Notes under the pieces: generated by a model | What the model saw: only the letters and a program-made list of their open reading frames with translations | What the model was told of the DNA's origin: nothing | The model's database searches: none | Part shown: positions 47,158 through 56,669 of the stretch, piece after piece | Layout: the number at the start of each line of letters is the position of its first letter | Position numbering within the stretch: position 1 is the stretch's first letter | Source of the DNA: Paracoccaceae bacterium | GTDB lineage: Bacteria > Pseudomonadota > Alphaproteobacteria > Rhodobacterales > Rhodobacteraceae | Length of the DNA: 61,432 nucleotides | Assembly: GCA_007693835.1 (NCBI GenBank) | Contig: RECW01000064.1 | Coordinates: forward strand, 1-61,432 | Direction of reading: 5' to 3' | Position numbers and translations under genes: made by a program

Positions 47158-48135
47158 ATGAACAACGCCATGACGCGTCGACAGGCGCTCGCCGGCGCCG
47201 CCGCCGCCGCCGGCCTCGCCGCAGCGGGCGCGCCGGCCCGCGCCGCAGGCTGGGCGCCCAACCGGCCGGTCGAGATGGTCATCATGGCCGGACAGGGCGG
47301 CGGCGCCGACCGGCTCGCGCGGTTCTTCCAGACCCTGATCCAGCAGCACAACCTGTCGCCGATGCCGATGCTGCCGGTGAACAAGGGTGGCGGGTCGGGG
47401 GCCGAGGCGCTGCGCTACCTGAAAGATCAGGAAGGCAACCCGCACGTCATCATGGCGACGCTGAACAGCCTCTACACGACGCCGCTGCAGACCGACATCG
47501 GCGTCGACATCACGGAGTTCACGCCGCTGGCCCGCATGGCCGTCGACACATTCGCGCTCTGGGTGCGCACCGACAGCGGCATCGAGACGCTCGACGACTA
47601 CATCGAGGCGGTGAAGGCGGCCGACGGTTCGTGGCGCATGGGCGGCACGGGCAGCGGTCAGGAGGACAGCCTCGTGACCGCGATCCTCGAGCAGGCGTTC
47701 GGCATCCGGCACAACTACATCCCGATGGGCGGCGGCGGCGACGTGGCGCGCAACCTCGTCGGCGGCCACATCGAGTCGACGGTGAACAACCCCTCGGAAG
47801 CCCTGTCCTTCGAGCGCGCCGGTCGCGTCCGCGCCATCGCCGCCTTCACGGAGGAGCGCATCTCGGTGCTTCCCGACACCCCGACCTTCACCGAACTCGG
47901 CTACCCGCTGCTCTACGATATGCAGCGCAGCTTCATCGGCCCGGCCAACATGCCGGCCGAGGCGGTCGCCTGGTATCAGGAGATGTTCACCGCCCTCTCC
48001 CAGACGCCGGAGTGGGTGGCCTACGCGGAGGAGAACGCGCTCGTCACCGATCTGCTGATGGGCGACGATCTCATGGCCTACTTCGTGTCGGAGCGCGAAC
48101 GCCACGCGGAGCTTCTGTCGGCCATGGAGGCCTGA
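47158..48135 (+). CDS. tctC: Tripartite tricarboxylate transporter substrate-binding protein
   Basis: 325 residues of the TctC/Bug family. The N-terminus MNNAMTRRQALAGAAAAAG has a twin-arginine signal-like pattern. The mature domain follows (NRPVEMVIMAGQGGGADRLARFF, the PVNKGGGSGAEA ligand loop, and ending near ERHAELLSAM). It delivers a carboxylate to TctAB. GGGGAAGGAG precedes the ATG. The ligand cannot be told from sequence. Confidence 0.92.
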   Translation: MNNAMTRRQALAGAAAAAGLAAAGAPARAAGWAPNRPVEMVIMAGQGGGADRLARFFQTLIQQHNLSPMPMLPVNKGGGSGAEALRYLKDQEGNPHVIMATLNSLYTTPLQTDIGVDITEFTPLARMAVDTFALWVRTDSGIETLDDYIEAVKAADGSWRMGGTGSGQEDSLVTAILEQAFGIRHNYIPMGGGGDVARNLVGGHIESTVNNPSEALSFERAGRVRAIAAFTEERISVLPDTPTFTELGYPLLYDMQRSFIGPANMPAEAVAWYQEMFTALSQTPEWVAYAEENALVTDLLMGDDLMAYFVSERERHAELLSAMEA

Positions 48136-48156
48136 GGCCGAACGTGCGATCTCTAC

Positions 48157-48183
48157 GGTCGGAACCCCGAACGGGTTCCGACC
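48157..48183 (+). promoter_or_regulatory. Intercistronic hairpin between tctC and tctB
   Basis: GGTCGGAACCC (48157-48167), loop CGAAC, GGGTTCCGACC (48173-48183): a perfect 11-bp stem without a T-run. Placed 21 bases after tctC. It is likely to protect the binding-protein mRNA from 3' exonucleases and reduce read-through into the permease genes. Confidence 0.65.
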
Positions 48184-48307
48184 ATCCCCGCCCCTGGGCG
48201 GCACGGAAAGCTGTCGGCGTGCGGCGCCTGAACGTCGGACGCGCGTGGGCCGCCGCCGAGGTTTTCCGCGCAGCGATGCGCTCCACATGAACACGAGGCG
48301 TCCGCCG

Positions 48308-48805
48308 ATGCGCAAAGCCGAGATAGCAGCCGCTTGCGGACTGATGGCTCTTGCGGCCTTCTTCATGTCCTACGCCGTCGCCTTGCCGATCGGGTGGCAA
48401 CCCGGCCGGGGCCCCGGCGGCGGCGCGTTTCCGTTCTGGCTGTCGGTGGGCATGCTCATCACCGGCGCGGTGATCCTCGTGCAGCAGGCCATGCCGGCGG
48501 CGGCGGCGCGTCACAAGGGGCGCGTCTACATCGATCGGCAGGCGGTCGCCCAGCTGGTCGTCGTCTCCGCGTCGCTTCTCGCGGCGGTGGCGCTGACGCC
48601 ATGGCTCGGCGTCTACATCACGCTTCCGCTGTTTGTGCTGTTCCATCTGCGTGTCGTCGGCCGTCAGCGCTGGACGGTGATCGCGCCGATGGTGATCGGC
48701 ACGCCGATCGTGGTGTTCTTCTTCTTCGAAGTCACGCTCAAGATTCTTATGCCAAAGGGCGTCACGGAACCCTTGTTCCTTCCGCTGTACGCAGCGTTCT
48801 TCTGA
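48308..48805 (+). CDS. tctB: Tripartite tricarboxylate transporter small permease
   Basis: 165 residues with four membrane segments, the usual TctB size. It has a GPGGGAFPFWLSVGML segment after the first span, as in the family. The ATG at 48308 follows GAGG; an in-frame ATG at 48287 is the alternative. It partners TctA, encoded 10 bases downstream. Confidence 0.88.
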   Translation: MRKAEIAAACGLMALAAFFMSYAVALPIGWQPGRGPGGGAFPFWLSVGMLITGAVILVQQAMPAAAARHKGRVYIDRQAVAQLVVVSASLLAAVALTPWLGVYITLPLFVLFHLRVVGRQRWTVIAPMVIGTPIVVFFFFEVTLKILMPKGVTEPLFLPLYAAFF

Positions 48806-48815
48806 GGTCGTCGCG

Positions 48816-50330
48816 ATGGACATCATCTCTTTGCTCGCAGACGGCTTCGCGCTTTCCTTCCAACCGCTGAACATTCTCGTCCTGGTTCTGGGCGTGACGG
48901 CGGGGCTGTTCATCGGCGCCATGCCGGGGCTCGGCTCCGTGAACGGCGTGGCGATCCTGTTGCCGCTCACGTTCATCGTGCCGCCGTCCTCGGCGATCAT
49001 CTTTCTCTGCGCGCTGTATTACGGCGCCATGTACGGTGGGGCCGTATCCTCGATCCTGCTCGGGATACCCGGCGCCTCCACGGCCGTGGCGACCACCTTC
49101 GACGGCCGCCCGATGGCGCAGAAGGGCGAGGCCGGCCTTGCGCTGATCGCCGCGGCGGTGGCCTCGTTCGTCGGCGGCACGATCTCCGTCATCCTGTTCA
49201 CGCTCTTCGCGCAGCCGCTCGCCGAAGCCGCCCTCGCCTTCGGGCCGGCCGAGGAGTTCGCGCTGGTGCTGCTGGCCTTCACCACCTTCGTCGGCCTCGG
49301 CGGCGACGATGTGGCGAAGACGGTCATGATGATCCTGCTGGGTCTCGCGCTGAGCACGGTCGGGCTCGATCAGATATCCGGCCAACCGAGACTCATCTTC
49401 TTCGACATGCCTGGCTTCTATTCCGGCATCAGCTTCCTTATCATCGCCATCGGCGTGTACGGCGTGGGCGAGGTGCTCGCCACCATCGAGGAGACGCGGG
49501 GCAACCCGAAGGTGACGACGGCGCGCATCGGCTTCCGCGATCTTGCCGACGGCGTGCGAAAGCTTGCGTCGACGTGGCGCGTGATGGGCTTCGGGTCGGT
49601 GCTCGGCTTCTTCGTCGGCATGCTGCCCGCGGCCGGCGCGACGCCCGCGTCGCTGATGGCCTACGGGTTGGCGCGCCAGTCCTCGAAGACGCCTGAGCAG
49701 TTCGGAAAGGGTGCGGTCGAGGGCGTCGTGGCGCCTGAGACGGCGAACAACGCGGCGTCGACCGGTTCTCTGCTGCCGATGCTGACGCTGGGCATTCCGG
49801 GATCGCCGACCACCGCCCTCCTGCTCGGCGGCATGGTCATGTGGGGTCTGATGCCGGGCCCGATGCTGTTCATCGAGCAGCCGCAGTTCGTCTGGGGCCT
49901 GATCTCGAGCCTCTACACGGCGAACGTGGTGGCCGTGCTGGTGAACCTCGCGCTGATCCCGTTGTTCGTCTGGGCGCTGCGGATGCCGTTTCCGATCCTG
50001 TCGGGCGTCGTCCTGGTCCTCTGCATCGTCGGCGGTTTCGCGCCCGACCAGCGCTGGCACGACGTGTGGCTGATCGCGGGCTTCGGCATCGTGGCGTTCC
50101 TGCTGCGCAAGGCGGACTATCCGATGGCGCCGCTGGTGCTCGCCCTCGTGCTCGGGCCGCTGATGGAGAAATCCCTGCGGCAGGCGCTGATTTCGGCGCA
50201 GGGCGATGTCACCACCTTCGTGACCCGGCCGATCTCCGCCACCCTCATGGCGATCTCCGCGGCCCTGTTCCTCGCGCCTTTCGTCCGCATGATGCTCCGC
50301 GACCGCCGCGCCGCGCGGCCGGCCGAGTAG
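48816..50330 (+). CDS. tctA: Tripartite tricarboxylate transporter large permease
   Basis: 504 residues with about 12 hydrophobic segments. Family motifs [56 protein letters not shown] and [29 protein letters not shown] are all visible. It imports carboxylates by cation symport with TctB and TctC. Confidence 0.95.
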   Translation: MDIISLLADGFALSFQPLNILVLVLGVTAGLFIGAMPGLGSVNGVAILLPLTFIVPPSSAIIFLCALYYGAMYGGAVSSILLGIPGASTAVATTFDGRPMAQKGEAGLALIAAAVASFVGGTISVILFTLFAQPLAEAALAFGPAEEFALVLLAFTTFVGLGGDDVAKTVMMILLGLALSTVGLDQISGQPRLIFFDMPGFYSGISFLIIAIGVYGVGEVLATIEETRGNPKVTTARIGFRDLADGVRKLASTWRVMGFGSVLGFFVGMLPAAGATPASLMAYGLARQSSKTPEQFGKGAVEGVVAPETANNAASTGSLLPMLTLGIPGSPTTALLLGGMVMWGLMPGPMLFIEQPQFVWGLISSLYTANVVAVLVNLALIPLFVWALRMPFPILSGVVLVLCIVGGFAPDQRWHDVWLIAGFGIVAFLLRKADYPMAPLVLALVLGPLMEKSLRQALISAQGDVTTFVTRPISATLMAISAALFLAPFVRMMLRDRRAARPAE

Positions 50331-50339
50331 CATCCTTGA

Positions 50340-50358
50340 CCCCGGGAGCCTCCCGGGG
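50340..50358 (+). terminator. Hairpin after tctA
   Basis: CCCCGGGAG-C-CTCCCGGGG, a perfect 9-bp inverted repeat, followed by TTCTGTG. The T-run is poor, so termination may be weak or factor-dependent. It separates tctCBA from folD. Confidence 0.45.
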
Positions 50359-50389
50359 TTCTGTGCGCGCGCAAACGGGAGGGGGTGGC

Positions 50390-51283
50390 ATGACAGCGAC
50401 GGTGATCGACGGCAAGGCGTTCGCGGCGAAGCTGCGGGCGAAGGTGGCGGCGGAGGTCGAGGCGCTCGGCGCCTCGCACGGGGTGATCCCCGGGCTCGCC
50501 GTGGTTCTGGTCGGCGAAGACCCGGCGAGCCAGGTGTATGTGCGCAACAAGAACCGCCAGACGCGCGAGGCGGGCATGGGCTCGTTCGAGCACAAGCTCG
50601 ACGCGAGCACGCCCGAAGCCGAGTTGCTGGCGCTCATCGACCGGCTGAACCACGACCCGCACGTGCACGGCATTCTCGTCCAGCTGCCGCTGCCCGGGCA
50701 CATCGACGCCGACCGCGTGATCGACGCGATCGACCCGGCGAAGGACGTCGACGGCTTTCACGTGATCAACGTCGGGCGTCTCGGGGCCGGTCTGCCCGCG
50801 CTGACGCCCTGCACGCCGCTCGGCTGCCTGATGCTGCTGCGCGACCATCTCGGCAGCCTCTCCGGCAAGAACGCCGTGGTGCTCGGGCGCTCCAACATCG
50901 TCGGCAAGCCTATGGCGCAATTGCTGCTGAAGGACAGCTGCACCGTGACCATCGCCCACAGCCGCACCCGCGACCTGCCGGAGGTATGCCGCGGCGCCGA
51001 CATTCTCGTCGCCGCCGTCGGCCGGCCCGAGATGGTGCAGGGCGACTGGGTTAAGCCCGGCGCGACGGTGATCGACGTCGGCATCAACCGGGTGACCGGG
51101 CCGGACGGGTCGGGCCGCCTCGTCGGCGACGTGGCCTATGAGTCCTGCGCGGCCGTCGCCGGGGCGATCACTCCGGTGCCGGGCGGCGTCGGGCCGATGA
51201 CGATCGCCTGTCTGCTCGCGAACACCCTGACCGCGTGCCGCCGCAGCCTCGGCCTCGACCCGGTGGAGGGGCTCACCCCGTGA
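50390..51283 (+). CDS. folD: Methylenetetrahydrofolate dehydrogenase/cyclohydrolase
   Basis: 297 residues. Interconverts 5,10-methylene- and 10-formyl-tetrahydrofolate. Lys in [23 protein letters not shown], the PCTPLGC motif, the NADP-binding [17 protein letters not shown], and [19 protein letters not shown] precedes the ATG. The stop overlaps the CoA transferase start (GTGA). Confidence 0.96.
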   Translation: MTATVIDGKAFAAKLRAKVAAEVEALGASHGVIPGLAVVLVGEDPASQVYVRNKNRQTREAGMGSFEHKLDASTPEAELLALIDRLNHDPHVHGILVQLPLPGHIDADRVIDAIDPAKDVDGFHVINVGRLGAGLPALTPCTPLGCLMLLRDHLGSLSGKNAVVLGRSNIVGKPMAQLLLKDSCTVTIAHSRTRDLPEVCRGADILVAAVGRPEMVQGDWVKPGATVIDVGINRVTGPDGSGRLVGDVAYESCAAVAGAITPVPGGVGPMTIACLLANTLTACRRSLGLDPVEGLTP

Positions 51284-52524
51284 ACCCCGCCCTGCCCCAC
51301 GGGCCGCTGACCGGCCTGCGCGTGCTCGACCTCAGCCGCGTTCTCGCCGCGCCGACCTGCTCGCAGCTGCTCGGCGACCTCGGGGCCGAGATCGTCAAGG
51401 TCGAGAGGCCGGGGACGGGCGACGAGACGCGCCACTGGGGTCCGCCCTTCCTGCAGGACGCCGAGGGGCGTGACACGCCGGAGAGCGCCTATTACCTCTC
51501 GGCGAACCGCAACAAGCGCTCCATCGCCGTGGATATCTCGAAGCCGGAAGGCGTCGCGGTGATCCGCCGACTGGCCGAGACCGCCGACGTGGCGCTCGAG
51601 AACTTCAAGGTGGGCGACCTCGCGCGGCGCGGTCTCGGCTACGACGACCTTGCGGCGCTCAACCCGCGGATCGTCTACTGTTCGTTGACCGGTTTCGGTC
51701 AGACCGGGCCCTACGCCTCCCGTCCCGGCTACGACTTTCTTGCGCAGGGCATGGGCGGGATCATGTCGGTCACCGGCCAGCCCGACGGGCCGCCGATCAA
51801 GGTGGGCGTGGGCATCGCCGACGTGATGACCGGCATGTACGCGACCGTGGCGATCCTCGCGGCCCTGCGGGCGCGCGACACGACGGATCGGGGGCAGCAC
51901 ATCGACGTGTCGCTGTTCGACAGTCAACTCGCGTGGCTGGTCAACCAGGGGCTCGACTTCCTCACCGACGGCCGCACGCCGGTGCGCCGGGGCAACGCGC
52001 ACCCGACCATCGTGCCCTACGACACCTTTCCCACCGCCGACGGCTGGCTGATCCTCGCCATCGGCAACGACCGGCAGTTCGCGAAGTTCTGCGAGGAGGC
52101 CGGCCGGCCGGAGCTGTCGGACGACCCGCTGTTCGCGCTCAACCGCGCGCGCGTGGCCAACCGCGTGGCGCTGACCGCGCTCCTCTCCGAGATCACGCGC
52201 ACGCGCACCACGGCCGAGTGGCTCGCGGCGCTCGAGCGCGTCGGCGTGCCGTCGGGACCGGTCAACGACATCCCGAGCGCCTTCGCCGACCCCCACGCGG
52301 TCGCCCGCGGCGCGCGGATCACCATGCCCCATCCGGTGCCGCCCTCGGGCACGGTCGACCTGATCGGCAACCCGATCAAGCTGAGCGACACGCCGGTCAG
52401 CTATCGCCACGCGCCGCCGACCCTCGGCCAGCACACGCGCGAGATCCTCGATGAGCACGGATTCTCCGAAGAGGAGATTCGCGGGCTGGCGGAAATCGGC
52501 GCTGTCGCCGGCGACGGGCTGTAA
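51280..52524 (+). CDS. Class III CoA transferase (CaiB/BaiF family)
   Basis: 414 residues. N-terminal [34 protein letters not shown], and the catalytic aspartate in [13 protein letters not shown]. The [10 protein letters not shown] and [11 protein letters not shown] patterns are typical. It moves CoA between acyl groups (formate/oxalate, succinate/2-methyl-branched acids and similar). The GTG start overlaps the folD stop. With folD upstream, a one-carbon link (formyl-CoA) is imaginable but not shown. Confidence 0.92.
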   Translation: MNPALPHGPLTGLRVLDLSRVLAAPTCSQLLGDLGAEIVKVERPGTGDETRHWGPPFLQDAEGRDTPESAYYLSANRNKRSIAVDISKPEGVAVIRRLAETADVALENFKVGDLARRGLGYDDLAALNPRIVYCSLTGFGQTGPYASRPGYDFLAQGMGGIMSVTGQPDGPPIKVGVGIADVMTGMYATVAILAALRARDTTDRGQHIDVSLFDSQLAWLVNQGLDFLTDGRTPVRRGNAHPTIVPYDTFPTADGWLILAIGNDRQFAKFCEEAGRPELSDDPLFALNRARVANRVALTALLSEITRTRTTAEWLAALERVGVPSGPVNDIPSAFADPHAVARGARITMPHPVPPSGTVDLIGNPIKLSDTPVSYRHAPPTLGQHTREILDEHGFSEEEIRGLAEIGAVAGDGL

Positions 52525-52587
52525 GGCGACCGGGCGGCTCTCGGGCCTGTGCAGGGGCGAGACCCGAGAGGCGTCTCTCCCCCCGCT

Positions 52588-54009
52588 TCACCCCCGCGCC
52601 GGGAGGCCGGCGTCGATGTGCGCCGCGAGGCGGAGCGCGAGCTGGAGGATCGTCACGGTCGGGTTGGCGTAGCCGCCGCTCGGGAACGTCGAGGAGCCGG
52701 CCACGTAGAGATTCGGCTGACCGTGCACCTTCAGGTTCGCGTCGACGACGCCGAGGGCTGGCGAGTCCGCCATGCGCGTGCCGCCCATGTGGTGATTGCC
52801 GGTGAGATCGTCGTTCAGCGGATAGTCGGCCAGCCCCAGCGCCCAGTCCCGCAGCCGGACGCGCCCGATGTTCGTCTCGGCCAGGTGACGGCAGAAGATC
52901 AGCGCGGTGCGCTGCATCGTGATCAGGTCTTCCCCGGACTTTGTCCAGCGCAGCACCGACAATGGCGCGCCGAACCGGTCGACGTCACGGTCGGAAAGCG
53001 CGACGCGGTTCTCCGCCCGCGGCTCCTGCTCCCATGAGGCTTGCAGATGCCCGCCGTGGACGTCGTCGCGCCCGATCAGCGGGCGCGCCCAGGCGGCCAG
53101 CTCCGGCGCGACGGCGCCGAGGTCGTCGAGCATCTCGGCGAGCGGCGCGTTCGGGTGGCGATAGAAGCGCAGGCTGCAGTTCAGCAGGCCGAGCGCGCGC
53201 TGCCGCTCGGGCGTCAGCGAGAAATAGACGCCGTCGGTCTCGCGGAAGGCGACGAACTCGCCGATGGTGAAGGTCGGATGGTCCATCCAGTAGCGGCCGA
53301 GCGCGTCCGCCCGCTTCACCACCCGCCCGTTCGACGTCTCGTTGCTCCAGAGCAGCAGACGGCTGTTCTCGATCCCGCCGGCGGCGACGACGTAGGTCTC
53401 GGCGGCGGCCACAGCGCGGCGCCCGCCGAAGTCGGCGAGAACGACTCCGGTCACGCGCCGGTCGTCGGCGGCCACGCGGAGGGCGTTGGCGTTGAGGCAG
53501 AGGAAGATGGTCGGGTTCTCGACCACCGCCGCGCGATAGGCCTCGCCGAACCGCGTCGGCGGCGACCAGCGGAACTCGAACCGCTGAAGGCCGGAGTCGC
53601 CGACGGGCTCGTCCGGCGGGAAGGCGTCGACCTCCACCAGCTTGAGGGCTGCGGGGAGGAACGGGTCGAGGTCCTCCCGACGGATCGGCCAGTGGGCGAG
53701 CGGGTGGTGCGGCTTCGGCTCGAAGTCGATCGCGTCGAGCGGCCGGCACCATCCGCCCCACATCGCGGTCGTGCCGCCGAAGGCGCGCGTCCGGAAGTAG
53801 GACAGGTCGTGATAGGGGTCGCCGATCACCTCGGCGCGGAACATCGCCTGCGCCTCCGGTTCGATGTCGAAGCCGCCGCCTTCGCAGAGCAGCACCCGGC
53901 GGCCGCGGGCGGCGAGGTCGAGCGACAGGGCGATGCCCGCCGGCCCCGCGCCCACGACGCAGCAATCGTAGGGCCCCTGCCCCTCCACCGCATCGAGGGG
54001 GATCAGCAT
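52588..54009 (-). CDS. GMC-family FAD oxidoreductase, copy 1
   Basis: 473 residues. FAD motif VVGAGPAGIALSLDLAARGRR, GGWCRPLDAIDF, GGIENSRLLL, and the GMC C-terminal block NHHMGGTRMAD...NLYVAGSSTFPSGGYANPT with active-site His residues. It oxidises an alcohol or sugar group. No signal peptide of its own. The start overlaps the stop of its upstream paralogue (TGATG), so the two are made together. The substrate is unknown. Confidence 0.9.
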   Translation of the reverse strand: MLIPLDAVEGQGPYDCCVVGAGPAGIALSLDLAARGRRVLLCEGGGFDIEPEAQAMFRAEVIGDPYHDLSYFRTRAFGGTTAMWGGWCRPLDAIDFEPKPHHPLAHWPIRREDLDPFLPAALKLVEVDAFPPDEPVGDSGLQRFEFRWSPPTRFGEAYRAAVVENPTIFLCLNANALRVAADDRRVTGVVLADFGGRRAVAAAETYVVAAGGIENSRLLLWSNETSNGRVVKRADALGRYWMDHPTFTIGEFVAFRETDGVYFSLTPERQRALGLLNCSLRFYRHPNAPLAEMLDDLGAVAPELAAWARPLIGRDDVHGGHLQASWEQEPRAENRVALSDRDVDRFGAPLSVLRWTKSGEDLITMQRTALIFCRHLAETNIGRVRLRDWALGLADYPLNDDLTGNHHMGGTRMADSPALGVVDANLKVHGQPNLYVAGSSTFPSGGYANPTVTILQLALRLAAHIDAGLPARG

Positions 54010-55415
54010 CAGCCGCGACGCTCCGCGAGGTGGTCCGCCAGCCGGTGGGCGAGTTGCACGATGGTGAGCGTCGGGTTGGCGTGGCCGCCGCTCGGGAACA
54101 CCGACGAGCCGAGCACGTAGAGGTTGGGTTGCCCGTGGACCCTCAGGTTCGCGTCGACGACGCCGAGCGCCGGGTCCTCGGCCATCCGCGTGCCGCCCAT
54201 GTGATGGTTGCCGCCCAGTTCGTCGTCTTCGGGAAAGTCGCCCTCGCCGAGCACCCAGTCGCGCAGCCGCAGCCGCCCGACGCCGGCCCGTGCCATGAAG
54301 TCCCCGAAAGCCGACGCGGTGCGCCGGACGGTGACGAGGTCTTCGGGCGACTTCAACCACTTCAGCGCCGCCCGCGGCGCGCCGAAGCGGTCCACCGCGC
54401 CGGTCGAGAGCAGCACGCGGCTCTCGGCGCGCGGCTCCTGCTCCCATGCCGCGCGCAGGCGACCCGCGCTCAAGCCGTCGCCCCGCGCGCGCAGGCGCGC
54501 CGCGGTCTCCGGCGCGGCGACGGCGAGGTCGTCGAGCAGGTCGTCGCGCGGCCAGTCGGCGCGATGGAAGAAGCGCAGCCCGCAGTTCAGCAGCCCGAGC
54601 GCGCGCCGGCGATCCGGGGTGAGCGAATAGTGCACGTGGGCGAAGGCGCGGTCCGCCACGAAGTCGCCGACCGTGAAGTGCGGATGCTCCATCCAGTAGC
54701 GGCCGAGGGCGTCCGCCCGCCTCACCACGCGGCCGTTCGACGTCTCGTTGCTCCAGAGCAGCAGGCGGCTGTTCTCGATCCCCCCGCAGGCGATCACGTA
54801 GGCGCCGGCGACGGCGGTCGCCCGGCCGCCGTCGAAATCGGCGAGGGCGATACCGGTCGCGCGGGCGTCGTCCGCGCGCACCTCGGTCGCGTTGGCGTTG
54901 AGGCAGAGGAAGATGTTCGGATGGTCGAGAACGGCGGCGCGGTAGGTCTCGCCGAAGCGCGTCGGCGGCGACTCGCCGAAATGGATGCGCTGGAAGCCGC
55001 TGTCCGCCACCGGCTCGTCCGCGGGAAGCGGGTCGACCTCCAGCATGACGAGCGCGGACGCGAGGTAGGGGTCGAGGTCGGCCTTGACGATCGGCCACCG
55101 GGCCAGCGGATGGTGCGGCTTGTCTGCGAAGTCGTCGGCGTCGAGCGGGCGGGTGACGCCGCCCCAGAGGCCCGACGCGCCGCCGAAGGCCCGCAGGCGC
55201 ACGATGTCGAGGTCGCGGTAGGGGTCTCCGAGGAGTTCCCCGCGATAGATCTCCTGCGCGCGTTCGTCGAAGTCGAACCCGCCGCCTTCGCAGAGGAGCA
55301 CCCGCCGCCCATGATCGGCGAGATCGAGCGCCAGCGTCACGCCGGCCGGGCCGGTTCCGATGACGCAGACGTCCGGGGTCGAAAGCTCGGCGATCGCGTC
55401 GAAGGGGATCAGCAT
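54009..55415 (-). CDS. GMC-family FAD oxidoreductase, copy 2
   Basis: 468-residue paralogue of the next gene in the operon, colinear over its full length: MLIPFDAIAEL versus MLIPLDAVEGQ at the start, SNETSNGRVVRRADALGRYWM, NHHMGGTRMAEDPALGVVDAN. GTGPAGVTLALDLADHGRR binds FAD. It may form a heterodimer with copy 1. The start overlaps the stop of a 46-residue gene (TGATG). Confidence 0.9.
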   Translation of the reverse strand: MLIPFDAIAELSTPDVCVIGTGPAGVTLALDLADHGRRVLLCEGGGFDFDERAQEIYRGELLGDPYRDLDIVRLRAFGGASGLWGGVTRPLDADDFADKPHHPLARWPIVKADLDPYLASALVMLEVDPLPADEPVADSGFQRIHFGESPPTRFGETYRAAVLDHPNIFLCLNANATEVRADDARATGIALADFDGGRATAVAGAYVIACGGIENSRLLLWSNETSNGRVVRRADALGRYWMEHPHFTVGDFVADRAFAHVHYSLTPDRRRALGLLNCGLRFFHRADWPRDDLLDDLAVAAPETAARLRARGDGLSAGRLRAAWEQEPRAESRVLLSTGAVDRFGAPRAALKWLKSPEDLVTVRRTASAFGDFMARAGVGRLRLRDWVLGEGDFPEDDELGGNHHMGGTRMAEDPALGVVDANLRVHGQPNLYVLGSSVFPSGGHANPTLTIVQLAHRLADHLAERRG

Positions 55416-55555
55416 CAGCGGTCGTCGTCGGCGAGCACCCAGCCGCGCGCGACGCGCGGCGCGCGCCATTCGCGGCGGCGCTCCTCCGCCCATCCGCGGA
55501 GCGCAGGAATGGCGCCCGCGAGGACGATCACGGCGAGAAAGGCGCGCCTGCGCAT
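55415..55555 (-). CDS. 46-residue protein with Tat-like signal, upstream of the GMC pair
   Basis: Product begins MRRRAFLAVIVLAGAIPALR and continues with a short Arg/Trp-rich part ending RGWVLADDDR. The RRRAFL motif plus hydrophobic stretch resembles a twin-arginine signal or a small membrane anchor. GAGGAG lies about 9 bases upstream and the TGA overlaps the ATG of the GMC gene. It could be a much reduced counterpart of the Tat-targeted small subunit of gluconate-dehydrogenase-type GMC complexes. This is inference; the homology cannot be shown by eye. Confidence 0.6.
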   Translation of the reverse strand: MRRRAFLAVIVLAGAIPALRGWAEERRREWRAPRVARGWVLADDDR

Positions 55556-55633
55556 CGTGTGGTCGCTCCTCTTCAGCAAACCCGCAGCCGGCGGCGCAAA
55601 CCCCTTGACGACGCCGGCCCGCAGGGCTCCGCG

Positions 55634-55661
55634 TAAGTAAGGATAGCACGAGGCCGGTCAA
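55634..55661 (-). promoter_or_regulatory. Probable promoter of the small gene and GMC operon
   Basis: Minus-strand TTGACC (55661-55656), 16 bases, TACTTA (55639-55634), 79 bases upstream of the ATG at 55555. A good -35. Confidence 0.5.
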
Positions 55662-55768
55662 GCGGACGGTCCATCACATCGGGGCTCGCAGCATGGACCG
55701 GCAGGTGACGCGCGCGTGATGGGCCGGCGTCGTCAAGCGGACCCGCCGCGCGCGGCGAACCCGCGCGA

Positions 55769-56590
55769 TCAGCGAGACCCGTGATCCGGCGGCATCCGGC
55801 GCAGCGCGTCGAGCAGGGCGTCGGCGAAGGCGTCGGGCGCCTCGCCCGCGGCGTCGAGAGCGGCCGAGACGTCCTTGACCAGCAGACCGATGGAGTTGTC
55901 GGCCGCCCACCCGTCCCGGGCGAACTCGATGGCGTCGAAATGCGAGCCGAACCACGTCTGGCCGGAACTGTCATGCATCAGCGCCAGCAGCCGCGCCCGG
56001 TCGACGCCGAGGGCGTCGGCCCAGGCGAGGCTGCGCCGCACGGCGACCGTCGAGCAGGCGGCGACGAAGTTGTTCAGCACCTTGGCGGTCATGCCGGCCC
56101 CGAAGGGCCCCATGCGGTGGCTGACGCGGCCCATGGCGTCGAACAGCGGCGCGAGCCGGTCGAGATCCGCCGCCTCTCCGCCCAGCATGAACGAGAGCCG
56201 CGCCTCCCGCGCCGCGATCTGGGCGCCCGACATCGGCGCGTCGACCAGCGCGACGCGGGGCGCCCGCGCCGGCAACCCCGCCAGCCAGCGCGGCGACAGC
56301 GTCGACGCGATCACCAGCATGCGCGTCGCGCCCTCGGCGAGCAGCGCCTGCTCGGCGAACAGCAGCGCCTCGGTCTGCGCCTCGTCGCGCACGACGGAGA
56401 TCAGCACCGGGCAGCGGCGGGCGAAGACGGCGGGGTCGGCGATCATGCGGTCGGCGAAGGCGCCGAAGTCGGCGGCAGGGCGTATGTCGAAGCCCCAGAC
56501 GTCGACGCCGGAGCGGGCGAGCGCCTCAGCCATCGGCAGGCCCATCCGCCCGCACCCCGCGACGCCCACCGTAAGGTCGAAAACCGCCAT
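55769..56590 (-). CDS. NAD-binding beta-hydroxyacid dehydrogenase (3-hydroxyisobutyrate dehydrogenase family)
   Basis: 273 residues. N-terminal VGVAGCGRMGLPMAEALARSG (dinucleotide site), followed by a substrate motif region VDAPMSGAQIAAREARLSFMLGG (usually DAPVSGG). The catalytic Lys lies in GAGMTAKVLNNFVAA. It reduces or oxidises a small 2- or 3-hydroxy acid. The MAVFDL start at 56590 is chosen. The longer frame runs into the divergent MFS promoter region. Confidence 0.88.
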   Translation of the reverse strand: MAVFDLTVGVAGCGRMGLPMAEALARSGVDVWGFDIRPAADFGAFADRMIADPAVFARRCPVLISVVRDEAQTEALLFAEQALLAEGATRMLVIASTLSPRWLAGLPARAPRVALVDAPMSGAQIAAREARLSFMLGGEAADLDRLAPLFDAMGRVSHRMGPFGAGMTAKVLNNFVAACSTVAVRRSLAWADALGVDRARLLALMHDSSGQTWFGSHFDAIEFARDGWAADNSIGLLVKDVSAALDAAGEAPDAFADALLDALRRMPPDHGSR

Positions 56591-56669
56591 CGCCGCCCTC
56601 TCGCGTCCCTGCGCCGCGCCCGCTATAGCCGCGAGGGGCGCAGATGCGCCAGCGGCGCGGGAGGGCTGC

